A DNA stretch of 64,000 nt from Xenoacremonium recifei (GCA_012184525.1 WOFQ01000071.1:1-64000); one strand, 5' to 3'. Counted from the first letter of the stretch, positions 24,747 through 35,550 are shown. The notes: a model not told the origin generated them from the sequence alone. Translations and numbers: made by a program.

Positions 24747-25183
24747 CTCGATAAAGCGGGATGGCTGGGGCGGAGGACCGAGCGTGGAGGAGGTCAAGGC
24801 GGCGTCACGTGCTTCCCCGGATTTCCCTGATTGGCGCCAGTGGTTGGCCTGGTTTCCGGATCTGGCTAGGCGGCGAGGCATGCCAGGCAATTGGTGTAAG
24901 TAGTTGAAGGAAGACTCAAAGCTGGCAAGACATTCGGTGTGATAATGAGAGAATCATGTTATGTTTGAGGGGTTTCCAGCGGTCACATGCACTCAATTGG
25001 CCGAGCTATTGAGACGTGTCAAGAAATGCGGATTGAGTTTGCTGCTGAAAGTAAATTCCTGCCACCGTGTCTACGAAGTACCTTTCGGAAGTTATGTTAG
25101 GTAAAGGGCTGCAGGTAATCAGAAGGCGGAATATATGATATCATCTGAAGCATCTTGCTGGATTGGGTATATCACTTGAGGAG

Positions 25184-25328
25184 AGGTATCAGGGTTAGGA
25201 GGGATAAGGTATCAGGGTTAGGAGGGATGAGGTATCAGGGTTAGGAGGGATGAGGTATCAGGGTCAGGAGGGATGAGGTATCAGGGTCAGGAGGGATGAG
25301 GTATCAGGGTCAGGAGGGATGAGGTATA
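25184..25328. repeat. 23-bp minisatellite, six copies plus a partial
   Basis: The unit AGGTATCAGGGTTAGGAGGG plus ATG starts at 25184, 25207, 25230, 25253, 25276 and 25299, with a partial seventh copy at 25322. The first three copies read GGGTTAGG and the last three GGGTCAGG, so there are two sub-families in blocks, as expected from slippage or unequal exchange. The first copy ends ATA instead of ATG. There are no spacers between copies, so it is not a CRISPR array. It contains a telomere-like GGGTTAGG core on the plus strand. Confidence 0.93.
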
Positions 25329-25498
25329 TTACATTACGGTGAGATTCTGAATTATGTTAAACACGATAAGGCTTGGGATTGTATCTGATGTCACGACAAA
25401 TAGCTTTGCTAAGCTTATTATTGGTATGGAACTTGCCGTCTACCTCACAGCCAACACCATTGTAGATTAGGCTGCCATTTCGCGATAATGTATTCCTT

Positions 25499-25600
25499 TA
25501 TATATTTCTCTTTTTTCCCCATTCTGGACCTTTTTTCCTCTTCTCTATTCTCGCCTTCTGGGTCTCTTTTCTCTCTTCTCTACACAAACTCCTCTTTTAC
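25499..25600 (+). promoter_or_regulatory. TATA-like box and CT-rich start region of the DUF3669 gene
   Basis: TATATAT at 25499-25505 is followed by a long C+T-rich stretch and then an A-rich segment just before the ATG at 25622 (context CAACAATGG). This order of TATA, pyrimidine tract and start is typical of fungal promoters. Confidence 0.55.
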
Positions 25601-25621
25601 TTTGAACAGAACTCAGCAACA

Positions 25622-26743
25622 ATGGAGGGTTCATGGCTACAGGAAGCTCGTCCTCAATTCAAGCTAAGTATCCTTCTAAACGTCTACACTCCCCCAAGAC
25701 ACATGATTGCAGATCCCGTTCAATACAACTCTATTGAAAGGTTTCGCAAGATCGGATTTGGGCAGTGCGGGCTGGTGTTCGAACGCCCAGGCTGCTCTAA
25801 TGTTGTCAAACTGTCGCGCCCCGGATATGGCGACGCCTTATGGTCGGATCTTGTCGCTCACGTTAAGGTGACGGAGGCCTTTAAGCAACACGACATAGAG
25901 TGCAAAGTCCCGAGTGTCCGTGGATACGTATCTCGGGATAACAAAGAATGGTGGGAAGTGATCCGTCCTTTCTTCGAGCGCACAGAGCAGCTTCCGATGC
26001 CTTGCAACGCTCTCATGACGGAGAGAATCCTACCGGTATCGAAGATGGCCCGCGAGGCCTTGATCGACCTTTATTGCCCCGAATCCTTGCAAGACTCAGC
26101 GAAATCGAACCCTACAAACCAGGATTGTTTGGTGCGAACGTATCTTGGGAGACGAAGGGCGGATCCGGCAAAATTATCGCCAAATTTCACCCTAAGAAAC
26201 TTCAATCTGCATCTAGATCAGATGATAGATCTTTACCTGCCCGTGTTTAATATGGCTCACGCGATGGGTGAAGCACTAGCTGTGATTCACTGGGAAGCCA
26301 ATGTTGACGGCTACGACATCGAGTTCGTTTTGGGAAGCGACTCCCTCATGAATCATCAGTCCAGTTATCGAAAAGTGGCTTCCGTGGATATCACAGATGT
26401 CCCAGCGCACACAGATTTGCCTTTCGAGGTTAAATCTTGCATCAATCACAGCAGATATATGACGCGGTTGTGGTGTCTCGACTTCAATCTCTGTAGCTGC
26501 TGGCGCGAAGAACTTGGGTGGGAAAATCCGGATGCGCTGATCGAGCAGCTCGCACGCGCCTTCTTCGAAAACGACCCTTATTATCCGTCCCCAATCCTGG
26601 AGACAGAGCTGGATGAGAATCTGTGGTTGAGTTTTGAGAAAGCGTATATGTACAGGTCTGACAGCATTCTGGCCGAAAAAGATGCTCGTCTCTTTGACCT
26701 GCCGCGCAAGTTCATCTACGCCCTGTATCCAAAGATGACTTGA
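25622..26743 (+). CDS. DUF3669-domain protein, possible kinase-like fold
   Basis: Single exon, 373 residues, ATG in good context. The second half matches what I know of DUF3669, a fungal domain often annotated as zinc finger protein-like: VIHWEANVDGYDIEFVLG at about 221-238, TRLWCLDFNLC at 281-291 and AFFENDPYYPSP at 313-324. No zinc-finger pattern is present in this copy. The ordered motifs also recall aminoglycoside-phosphotransferase or protein-kinase folds: a glycine-rich IGFGQCGLVFE (44-54), VVKLS with a possible ATP-anchoring Lys (63), an HW..N-containing catalytic-loop-like segment and a DFN triad. That reading is inference. Function is unknown. It lies between two satellite repeats in an A+T-richer segment, and such genes are often lineage-specific. 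Confidence 0.75.
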   Translation: MEGSWLQEARPQFKLSILLNVYTPPRHMIADPVQYNSIERFRKIGFGQCGLVFERPGCSNVVKLSRPGYGDALWSDLVAHVKVTEAFKQHDIECKVPSVRGYVSRDNKEWWEVIRPFFERTEQLPMPCNALMTERILPVSKMAREALIDLYCPESLQDSAKSNPTNQDCLVRTYLGRRRADPAKLSPNFTLRNFNLHLDQMIDLYLPVFNMAHAMGEALAVIHWEANVDGYDIEFVLGSDSLMNHQSSYRKVASVDITDVPAHTDLPFEVKSCINHSRYMTRLWCLDFNLCSCWREELGWENPDALIEQLARAFFENDPYYPSPILETELDENLWLSFEKAYMYRSDSILAEKDARLFDLPRKFIYALYPKMT

Positions 26744-26873
26744 AAGTCTGGGAGAGAAGAAAAGCTATTGAAGAAGCTACTTAGAATGGTGGCAGGGGAT
26801 TTTCGGGGATGCCAAAACACAATAATGATGCACTTCACTCTGTTCAGCACGACTATTTTACCACGCTTTACAT

Positions 26874-26946
<73 letters not shown>

Positions 26947-27136
26947 AAGGGTGAGGGAGGAGCAATACTATATCTCAAACTTGGAAATTGAGTGGAATTC
27001 TTCAAGGTGATGCTGAAAAGCTGCCCATATATGCTTAATAAATAAAGAAAAACAATAAAAACTATCAAAAGTTGATTCTATTCTTTGAAACTGCATTCCT
27101 CACCGAATTTAATCATGGAAGAGCCTTGGCTGCTAC
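26744..27136. other. Convergent intergenic gap between the DUF3669 gene and the large minus-strand gene
   Basis: The region holds both trailers and the GAGGGT microsatellite. No gene is seen; the Val-Arg or Gly-Glu repeat frames here are translations of the microsatellite. Confidence 0.7.
26875..26958. repeat. GAGGGT hexanucleotide microsatellite, 12 perfect units
   Basis: Twelve perfect GAGGGT units (26875-26946) are followed by AAGGGT and GAGGGA variants. It starts about 130 nt after the stop of the DUF3669 gene, so it is probably transcribed in that gene's 3' untranslated region with the G-rich strand as RNA. Regularly spaced G triplets could form quadruplexes. Confidence 0.93.
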
Positions 27137-30100
27137 TTAAATAATCGCGGTATGCCAGTCCTCAGCGGTATTTTTCTGCCACTCTTCCGTATTGTCTTTG
27201 GATAACTCGTAAGCAAGATTGCCATTAGGAGCAATGAGAAGAAGTTTGCGGCCAAGCTGAAAACTAATGAGAGTGGCCGCTAGTCGTGCTTGCCAGTTGC
27301 GGTGAGCCCGGAATATTCCCCTCCTGCCTTGGGAACATGTATATGAGTCCAGCAGCTCGTCCCAGCAATCTATCGATATAAAGCGACCATCTTCAAGCAT
27401 GTGGTCGCTGGACTCAAAGTGAACCGGTTTATAAAACAGGCCTCGTCCCTGCGATCTCAACCGTGATCCCCCAAGATAAAGGCATTTGGGTTCCGCGGAT
27501 TGAAAGGCAATGAATGGGGTTGGATCGAGGTCGCCGATGTGATTCCCTCCAGAGATGACAGATATTACAGCCTCAACTAGAGAACATTGCACGTCTCGTA
27601 ATCCACGAAGGTCGAGATCGAGCGGAATCTCAAAATTTGTGAAGGAAAGATGCATTGAAGTGTCGCTAAAGTTGTCTTCAAGTTTTCCGTCAAAGGATTT
27701 ATGATTCATCACTTTCCAGTTGGCTAAGTCCGACTTTCTGATATGAGGGTCGAAAGGCGTTGTGATGAACACCAAGCCGGGTCGCCCCAGACTAGCGAAC
27801 ACCTTTCGCACTGGACACCTAAGCCATGCGCCAGGTCGAACTGTTCCTGTCGGATCTTCCAAAACTGAAGAGGCGACATAGAGGCTGTCACCAATCGACA
27901 TTGCGATCGAATTTCTGACTGTCCTTGGTGGACAGTTCAAGTCCCCGACCTCAAGCATGGCAATGCATGCAAACATGTAATTCAGAGGTATTGCAAACCT
28001 CCGATCTGTACATATGACCCCGAGAGTCTCAAGCCAATCACAAGGAGAAAAGAGCCAATCCAACGATTTGATATTGACAGCGGAACCCTCAAATGATTCA
28101 TAATTGCGCAACATTTCCCTCAAAACTCGCAATCTGCTGGCCAATGTAGCTATTGATACTGCCGCCAGACCAGGAGTTGGACCAGGAGTTCGCCGTTGGT
28201 AGCTCCAGCTCTTGTCTAGTTGCAGTTTGAGTTTCTCTTTAGACATGTCATCGGAGGTAAGAATGGAGCGTAGCTGTTCAAAGGAGGGGTAAATTGGCAC
28301 TGCGGTAGACTTATAAGTGTCATCGGGCTGGCTCTCCTTAATATGAAACTGTTGAAGTAGTGCAAATTGTGGCGGTTCGTCGGGAGAGTCTCGATATGAA
28401 ACAGCAAGTTCCAAAGGTTCGCCAACAGGAGTGAAATAGCCTCGTGAAGAATTTTCTTCGTTTGAAGGTCGCGAGTGTTGATTCACTCTCTTTCCCTTCT
28501 CTCTCTTCCCTCTCTTCCCTCCCTTTCCTCCGCCGCGCCTCTTCGGCAGGTCCAGACCTTCAGGATAGAGGTTCCAAGGTTTTGCATTCTCGAAGATAGG
28601 CAGATGTTCATATCCTCGAACGGTCCTGGTTCCTGAAGCAATGGGGCCTTGAACCTGGTACAGAATATATAAGCTATTCTTTGTGAAGCCATTCGCGAAG
28701 GTCAGTTTTTCGGCTTCCTTTGCCTTCAGAAATGGCTGAGCTTGGGGGACTAGTTCAGGAGGCTGGTTGCGGATCGCAGCGGCAATTGTGTCTCGAAACA
28801 TTTCAATCGACTTGTCGGAAGGTTGAAGATAAGTTTTAAGGCTGATGACATCTAGGGGTAGTCCCAAAGAGTAAGGGAGAAACCCTTCCGGCTCTCGACA
28901 TGAAGCGCGTCGCATTCCAAGATTGAGTAGTTTCTCAGCATCGCTTTCGCCTTCTTGGACTCGTCTTGTGTAATCATTTGCAATCGATGAAATGAAACTC
29001 AGTGGTGTCCTTTTGAACGATACTTTTTGTCCACCGCAGATCTTCTCAAAGAGAATATTAATAAGCTCACAGCATTGCATTGCTGTGTAATGTTTCATCA
29101 GATCGGCGATCAGAGCTCCAAGCAAGACGATCTTAAAATCTTCGATAGTGACACGAGAGTTCTCAGAGGATATTCGGCCTTCTGAAGTCACTGGCTGTGA
29201 TTAGTATCGCAGCTTGGAAAGAGGCAGCGACCAGTATATCCCCTCATTGCCGTCAATGCCAAATGAGGCAAGGGTGAGGCAAGCTCCTCTTGTGAGAGGA
29301 TCATTCTGACTGACGCTTTTAGAATGCTCAAGTAAGACTTCCAAATCCGGATACAGATGCCAAGACGAGATGGCGAGAAGAATTGCTCCATCCTGTACAC
29401 GATGGTGGACCCCTTCAACGATCTGTTCCATGGCAGAGAGAGCCGATATCCAAGCTTTGATAATGCTATGGTAGGGATCTTTGATGGAATTCACCGGCAT
29501 GCGCAGGTTATCTATGATGAGAGTAAGTTGAGTATGCTGGAGGCGCATCGTGTCGTCGGCAGTACGTAGCCACGAGCGCGCGCTAGCATCCCAAGTCGCT
29601 AACTCTTTCCTATCGAAAGGCTGTCGAGAGGCCATAAGAGATGACAAGAGACCTGATCCGGAACTCTGAATCCCGATTTCAATCTCCTGTTTACGACTTT
29701 CCACGATCTCCGCCCACAACGAGATGGCCTCAGGGCCGTTCCAGATCCTCGCCAGCATGCAGGCAAGCAAGTGGATTGCCATAGCGGCATGACCAGAAGT
29801 TGCGGCAGCCCAGATGCTAGTTCCATTTGGACCCATAAAGTCGGCAAACAAGTTTGTGTCTGGTACGTATCTCTTCTTGTCCTTGAGCTTCGCCGAGATT
29901 TCAGAGACTCTCGTCCCATATACCTTTATCAGGTTGGGAATCGGAGGGATCATGGATTCGAAGAGGGCGCCCAAGCGGCGGGCAGTCATATGAGGCTGAC
30001 CTTCTTCGGCATCTTGAACTCGACGTGGTGACAGGACATTGCGAAGGCCGTGGTATTCGGGAGGAGCTTCGATTTTGACAAGCGAGAAGTCGAAGTTCAT

Positions 30101-30172
30101 GGCAGCCGCGGCGACTGTCAACTCGCTCGACATTGACGTAGCCGCGGTTGTTATCTTCCCGACAGAAGACAT
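27137..30172 (-). pseudogene. Large protein gene (about 1011 residues) interrupted by one in-frame TAA
   Basis: Two long minus-strand frames lie in the same reading frame and are separated by a single TAA at 29201-29203: 323 codons from the ATG at 30172 (MSSVGKITT), then 687 further codons to the stop at 27137. Coding character continues across the stop (...WSLPLSKLRY stop SQPVTSEGRI...). The upstream half is helical (TARRLGALFESMIPPIPNLI; many Trp/Ala helices). The downstream half contains a basic Gly/Lys/Arg linker and a compact C-terminal region (SIDCWDELL, RAHRNWQARLAATLI). I do not recognise a domain; it resembles large uncharacterised proteins of plant-associated ascomycetes. Either a nonsense mutation broke the gene or an intron removes the stop: GTCAGT at 29314 to CACAG ending 29195 is 120 nt, keeps frame, and the TAA sits in a TACTAAT branch-like motif. 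Starts further downstream (MNFDF) are possible. Confidence 0.65.
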
Positions 30173-32555
30173 GCTGAGCTCTTTGGGGATAGTTCGTACT
30201 AGATTGAGGTTTTTGAAGCAGGTCGAAAGGAGCGACGGAGTGCAAGAGGAACTTGCGATATGCGAAGACGAGAAAATTAGGAGATAGACGCAGGGCAAAA
30301 GAGTGTTGGGCTTTTACCCCTCGATGCCTTGCCTACTGCCTGGGCGCCAACACATCAGAGACTGAGCCCAATGGTCTGTGATGTCCGCCTCGTTTTGCAT
30401 TGTGCTGTGGCTAAGCAAGCCTGCAGATTAACCCAGCCAATAGATGCCGAGAACTCCACCAACGGCACTTGGGGGGCGAGAATCCGCCGATGGGACAACG
30501 CCATTAACATGGCCCCCCAGAAAACCACTCCAGCTTTGGTCTTTGCTGGTTCTCAAACTTCTAGGCTGGGAATCACAGCAGTGTTTTAATGCAGCTGCTT
30601 CAGCCGGGCCCGAAGTGTGGGTCTTTGAGCTACCGGCTACCGGTGCCTTCGGCCCCACACCTCCGGGCGATAGGCTTGCTGAGCTACCAGACGAGGCTGC
30701 ATTGGGGCCATCACATCTAGACCAGACGTGGCTGAGCGGCATGCCTAAGTGTGGTAGAAGATGCCACACTGTGTGTATTGTTCCAATTCCTCTTCTAGAC
30801 CAAATATCGACGACGGCGTCGTGGATCACGGGGCGGAACGAGACTCGGCAGGCCCCGCGGCCCGTTCATCGTCATCTCACTTTAGAAAGCAATCCATGCT
30901 TGCTCTCAGAACGGGTGTAATTCTCGTTTCTTCGGTTTGCCGTTAACTCCGTAGTCGAAAGCTGATAAATCGAGCTTCACGGGACGTTATCTGCACCGCC
31001 ATTTCGATTACGACTCTTACCCATCACTTGTCTCGGATGCCCGACTTCCTTTGTCGCTGGAAACGAGGCCGCGCCCGCAAAAGGGCCACTCACATGCCCC
31101 GGATCCCGCGCGCTACTTGCGGCGTGCGGTGAGGCTGCAGGATTTCTTTGAGCCCAGGAGGCGATCATGCGAACACCCTAGTGCGTGCCACTGTCTCGGA
31201 GCGACCTGGGATTCGAGAGGGGAAAGGCATCACCAGTGATCGTCGGCAGTATTGGATCTTAGTGCGGCGCGCTGGTTCCCAAACGAGCCCGTGGGAGGGA
31301 ACACACGTAAGACGACGAAGCTGAAGAGGGCAAGACGTCGTGGTGCTTTCGTGGATATGACGACAGAACGGTGAACATGACAGATCACATCCGGACGAGA
31401 GGTGATAAGCGGGTGCTCACATCAGGAAGTGTGAGGGATCCCGTGCGTGGGCAGTGGGAGGAAGAGGGTGTGGCTCAGAGGAGGAGAGCTGGAAGAGGAT
31501 ACGAGGCCGTTTTCCTTTTCCTCTTTCACATCGGCCACAGCGAGGACTCTCAGCTTGCCTGCCACAGAGGACTCCAAGGACTTGAGGTCCTAAAAGGCAA
31601 GACATCTGCAAGGAACCAGAACCACCCGCGCCTTTGCACGAGGCTCAGGCGGCAGGAAGAGCGCCGATTCCCCAATGATTCCTCGATCCCCCAGGCGAAT
31701 CACACCCTGCCCACGTTCAGCGCTTTCCCAGCTCATGCCGGCAAGACCGGGGAAATCAGAGAAGGGGGGGTTGGGGGGCTGACCCAGCGGCCGCGAGCAC
31801 AGTCAGATGGTCGCCTATGGCGGGCTGAGAGCGTGAGAGGGTGAGACACGGACGACACCATCACGAACCCCCAATCCAGTAACAAGCCAACCCCAGCAGG
31901 CGCCAGAGCGGGGGAGGCGATCGTCGGACCCTGCATCTGAGTCGTCGCGCAGTTCCGGACTCTTATCGCAGGCGTCGATAGTTCGACGCATGACTCTGGG
32001 AGAGTCTAGCTCCAGCTCGCCTCGTGCAGGCCCGGACTGGGCGCTTTGCACGCTTTGCAAACAGTCTTGTCTTGCACGTGGAACGGCCTGTGCCTCACTG
32101 GCCGATGACCACTTTCGCGCTCTCCGCATCCCGCCCAGGCCCTCACAAGGCCCGCTCCGAAAGAGAATGGTGGGTGGTGCTAGCAGGGAATCCTGTTCGT
32201 TGCCTGTGGCTCTGTGACTAAGTGGCCGCCAGCCTCGCTCGTGCTGCAACAAGTATAATAGATGGGAGGCGCCCGGCGGGTTGAACGACGGCCGAGGACT
32301 CGGGCTGCGCGTTGGGTTGTGGTCATTCGTTACGTCCCGAGTGTAGGCTTCTGTTCGTGCGTGAACGGCTTCTGGTTCACGCCCAAGGCTTGCGTCGCTT
32401 TCGTTTGTGCCGGCCCAGCCGGTCCCTTGTATCTCTTTGATCCAACATTTATTATCGTCGCTTCTTGGATCTTGACTACTATTGTGGTCTCTCTCCTCAA
32501 GCATCCACCAAACAAAGACATCACATACAACATATTTATCCAACAACCTCACATC
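30173..32555. other. Intergenic, no gene seen
   Basis: The left end is the promoter of the large minus-strand gene, and base composition returns to G+C-rich to the right. Short open frames are present but none is convincing. A TATAATA motif at 32254-32260, followed by the leader of the small acidic gene, could serve as its promoter, although it is about 300 nt from the ATG. The open frame of that gene extends upstream to 32262 but begins with sequence unlike the protein. Confidence 0.5.
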
Positions 32556-33299
32556 ATGCCGTCCAGCCGTGAGCCCTGGTCTCGTCGAGACTCCTGGCCT
32601 CCAACCCAGGTTCGACTGCAACCCACCGTTTCAACCAAAGATGCTCCCCTCCCCTCGCTGGATGACATCGACAACGACCCCCTCACCTACTTCCTAACAC
32701 CCGCCCCTGAGCTGGGCGATGACGATGACGACCTAGATGCCGTCATGCTGGACTTTGACGCCGGCATCGAAGACTCGAAGCATCCACGGGACGTCGTGCG
32801 TAGCGTTAGCCCCTCTACGCTCGACGGCCTGCGCAAGCCGGGTCTCCCGCCGCCATCCCGCCGTTCGGCTTCACCCGACGCTACGGGATCCGAGAACGAC
32901 GCCGATAACGAGAACGACAACGACGAGGAGGACTACATTCGCTTCTCGCCCAGCGGCCTGCTCGCACTCCACGATGTCGCCGACCGCCCCCGAAGCCCCG
33001 CCCATCTGGCGCCTGTCCGTGGCCGAGGCCGGGGACGGCAGGCGGGGATGCGGAGCGGCGGCGGGGCCGGTCCCGTCCGGAGGTACCGGGCTGGACAGCT
33101 GTGGCGCGAACCAAGCCCTGATGTGTGGTCCATAGAGGAGGAGACCGAGGAGGAGCTTATGAGTGATATGGGCAGCAGCGTGGCTGCACCGAGTGATGCT
33201 GGTGATGGTGAGGAGAACCTTGAGCACGGGGGAGTGAGGCTAGGCAAGGCGGCGGGGAAGAAGAGGGTGCGGTTTGTGCTGCCAGCCAAGATTGACTAG
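32556..33299 (+). CDS. Small acidic protein with C-terminal RVxF-like motif, unknown function
   Basis: Single exon, 247 residues from ATG 32556 (MPSSREPWSRRDSW, context CATCATGCC). The upstream in-frame extension encodes a hydrophobic, promoter-like translation and is excluded. The protein is mostly disordered and acidic (DDDDDLDAVMLDFD at about 60-73, a long Asp/Glu/Asn run at about 110-126), with Arg/Gly-rich segments and Ser-Pro sites. It ends KKRVRFVLPAKID; KRVRF (V238, F240) fits the RVxF docking motif by which many proteins bind protein phosphatase 1. That function is inferred from the motif alone. No named domain is recognised. It could be a nuclear regulatory peptide of PP1 or simply a charged orphan. 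Confidence 0.7.
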   Translation: MPSSREPWSRRDSWPPTQVRLQPTVSTKDAPLPSLDDIDNDPLTYFLTPAPELGDDDDDLDAVMLDFDAGIEDSKHPRDVVRSVSPSTLDGLRKPGLPPPSRRSASPDATGSENDADNENDNDEEDYIRFSPSGLLALHDVADRPRSPAHLAPVRGRGRGRQAGMRSGGGAGPVRRYRAGQLWREPSPDVWSIEEETEEELMSDMGSSVAAPSDAGDGEENLEHGGVRLGKAAGKKRVRFVLPAKID

Positions 33300-35550
33300 T
33301 TTCCCTTTGTGATTGCATTGGGTGGTGTTGGGTTGGCATTGCTTGGAGTTTGCATTGTTGTTGGATATTTCTTAATCGCATCTAGGTTGGGCCACAGCAA
33401 CAGAGGTTCACAGGACTCATAGGGCATACGGGGATTTCACTTCAACACATTGGTAGGCAGATTGTCTTTAGCTACATTTCATTGGAGCAATCCAGCTTCT
33501 CTTTTCTCCTCGAGGGAGACTTTTGAATACAAATTCTTTCATCCTAGACGTCTGCTTCCCCGCGTTAATGACGATAATGTTTCAGGCTGTGCTACAGGGT
33601 AGGGCCGCGTCAGGCTTGTCCCCGGATTCCCAGTGTGCCACAGACCGTTACGCCGATTTCTGACAACCTGAGACCCCTGAAAGATCGTCGCGGAACAGAG
33701 CCTCTGTTTCGTCTATCTTGCGGGAGAGACATTGTTGTGAGACTGTGGTTTTGGGAGTTGGGTTGGCGAGGTCTGTGTAAACATGGGGAGCTCGCGTACC
33801 TGACCTCTCGATACCAGACCCTGGACGTAACGGAATGTGAAGCACGCCATCAATCCACTGGATACCCGAGACAGCTAGCATGGTTTCATTTTACCTTAAA
33901 ACCTTGAAGCTTCACTTTAATTAATGAGCTTGCTGGGTTGGGTAGAGATTCGATAGGTCGGGGCCTGGGTATCATAGGTGAATGGGTTTGTTTACATTCG
34001 GTAGTTGGGCAGAGATGAGGGACCGGCCAGCAAACCGCCCTAAAAACAAGGCTACGGATTAGAGCAGATCTCCAGAGTCCCAGTGGTCTGGGTAATTTCC
34101 TTTCTTTTTTTTGTGAGTCGTCTGCATTCTGGGTCGAGGCCGACAATCCCCTCATGGCCGCCGGGATGGGCTCTTCGGATCTGAGCGCCTTAAATCAGGC
34201 TTTCCGGCTGTTGGATGTCGATCGATCTCGAGTCCTGTTCGGTCCCAGATTTCGTCAAAGACAGCTGGACCACAGACGGAATGGATTGCCGAAGATACGA
34301 GCAATGTGGCCCATCGTCGATTGAAAACCCTGGCACAGCTGGAAAAGCCGGAACAGCCCACAGATGAATCTGGATATGAGCGTGGCATTGCACAAGCCTG
34401 GACAAGCAGCGCCCCGAGGCGCCGAAAGGATCCCACGCTGGACGGGGAGGTTCCTTGTTTGGCGGCCAAAACAAGGACGAAGCACCAGCATGTCACTGCT
34501 GAGAAGGAGGGCAGACAAGCATTGTGCGGATTATTATGTGGATGGATGGCAGCCCCACGCCGTCATATTGGATGGAGGGTGTGCTATGCTGTGCCATGCT
34601 ATGGTCATATCTGACTTATCGCTATAGGCGCGCCTTCCATCCAGGAATGCCCTCGCCAACTTGCATATTATAAAGCTGAAAGATGGTGTCTGCTGCAGCA
34701 CGGCAAAGGCCGCATTTCCAATAAACCTGCACACCACCATGCCATGCCGCTGATCCCGACCAGCTGCGATTTGCGAATCATCGATTGCCTCTCAGCCCAA
34801 GCCACAGTGTCGCAGCTGCGCTAACGGAGATCGGGTTCCCGAGTCTAGCACCCGACCAGCCGACCTACCCTGGACGAGCCCCCCCTGTAACAGGCGCTAG
34901 ATGACCCATGGATGACGGCCCTGATAGGCGGTTTTGGCGGGGTTCCCGCTGAGCTGCAGCAGGCTTTCAGGCCTCTCCATTGTTTACACCCGTGGGTGCT
35001 GTGGTGGGGCCGACTCGTTACTGCGGTGTCGACCTCGATTGCATGTGGATTGCTCTACCACTCCCGTCTCTTCCATGCCATTTCGGCCGCCAAACCGGGC
35101 CTCTTCGCTGGTGCGTCTGTCTCTGCGACTCTTTCCTCTCCAATGCTTCGTGCAGCTTGCCGGTCTTTCGTTGCGTTGGCAGCTTTCTCCTCTGCCGCCG
35201 TTGGCCCGCAATAGGCGTGTGTCTCTGTTTGTCCCGTGTGCCGTTGCATTGCTGTGCCTACCTACACTCCTCCGCTGTATCAGTCAATACCTGTCTGTAC
35301 CTACGGCTTCCTCCAACGACGTCCTCCTAATCGCCCTGCTACCCACCGTTTGCATACCAACAAAAACACGCCGGGTCTCTCTTCTTCCCTGCTAGTCCAC
35401 GGACAATCGCACAGCATGTTTCGCAGCTAAACGTAAGAGACGAGCTCCCGCCGACTCCAGCAGCCATCATTCCCGTCTGCCAGCTCCCCGAGCTCGACGA
35501 CGCCCCTTCCGCGCTGCTTCAACTAACAAGCAAGGTTCCAGAACAAAATC
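33300..35550. other. Intergenic, trailer and long leader, no gene seen
   Basis: The region contains the trailer of the small acidic gene and the promoter and leader of the large RhoGEF-like gene. From about 35000 the plus strand is C+T-rich with multiple short frames, as in other leaders here. No supported coding region is present. Confidence 0.5.
35433..35541 (+). other. Probable 5'-leader intron of the RhoGEF/PH-like gene
   Basis: A GTAAGA donor at 35433, a CTAAC branch motif at about 35522 and a TTCCAG acceptor ending at 35541 define a 109-nt intron that ends nine bases before the ATG at 35551. The arrangement is consistent with other introns in the window. It does not affect the protein. 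Confidence 0.5.

Larger units (their letters stand above)
24747..25621. other. Divergent intergenic region with minisatellite and DUF3669 promoter
   Basis: This region separates the minus-strand EEP gene from the plus-strand DUF3669 gene. The first 150 bases are the leader side of the EEP gene. From about 24900 base composition becomes visibly A+T richer than to the left. It contains the 23-bp minisatellite and a TATA-like promoter, both listed separately. Confidence 0.6.

Noticed and set aside
24747..24890. 48-residue N-terminal extension of the EEP protein
   Set aside because: Arg/Gly-rich leader-like sequence; the ATG at 24746 places the hydrophobic anchor near the N-terminus as expected.
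25184..25328. Array of six 23-bp repeats considered as CRISPR
   Set aside because: The copies are contiguous without spacers and the genome is eukaryotic.
26768..27068. Frames encoding Val-Arg, Gly-Glu or Pro-Ser repeats
   Set aside because: They are translations of the GAGGGT microsatellite in each frame.
32262..32555. N-terminal extension of the small acidic protein with an apparent membrane span
   Set aside because: It covers the promoter and leader and has different composition; the ATG at 32556 has better context and begins the polar protein.
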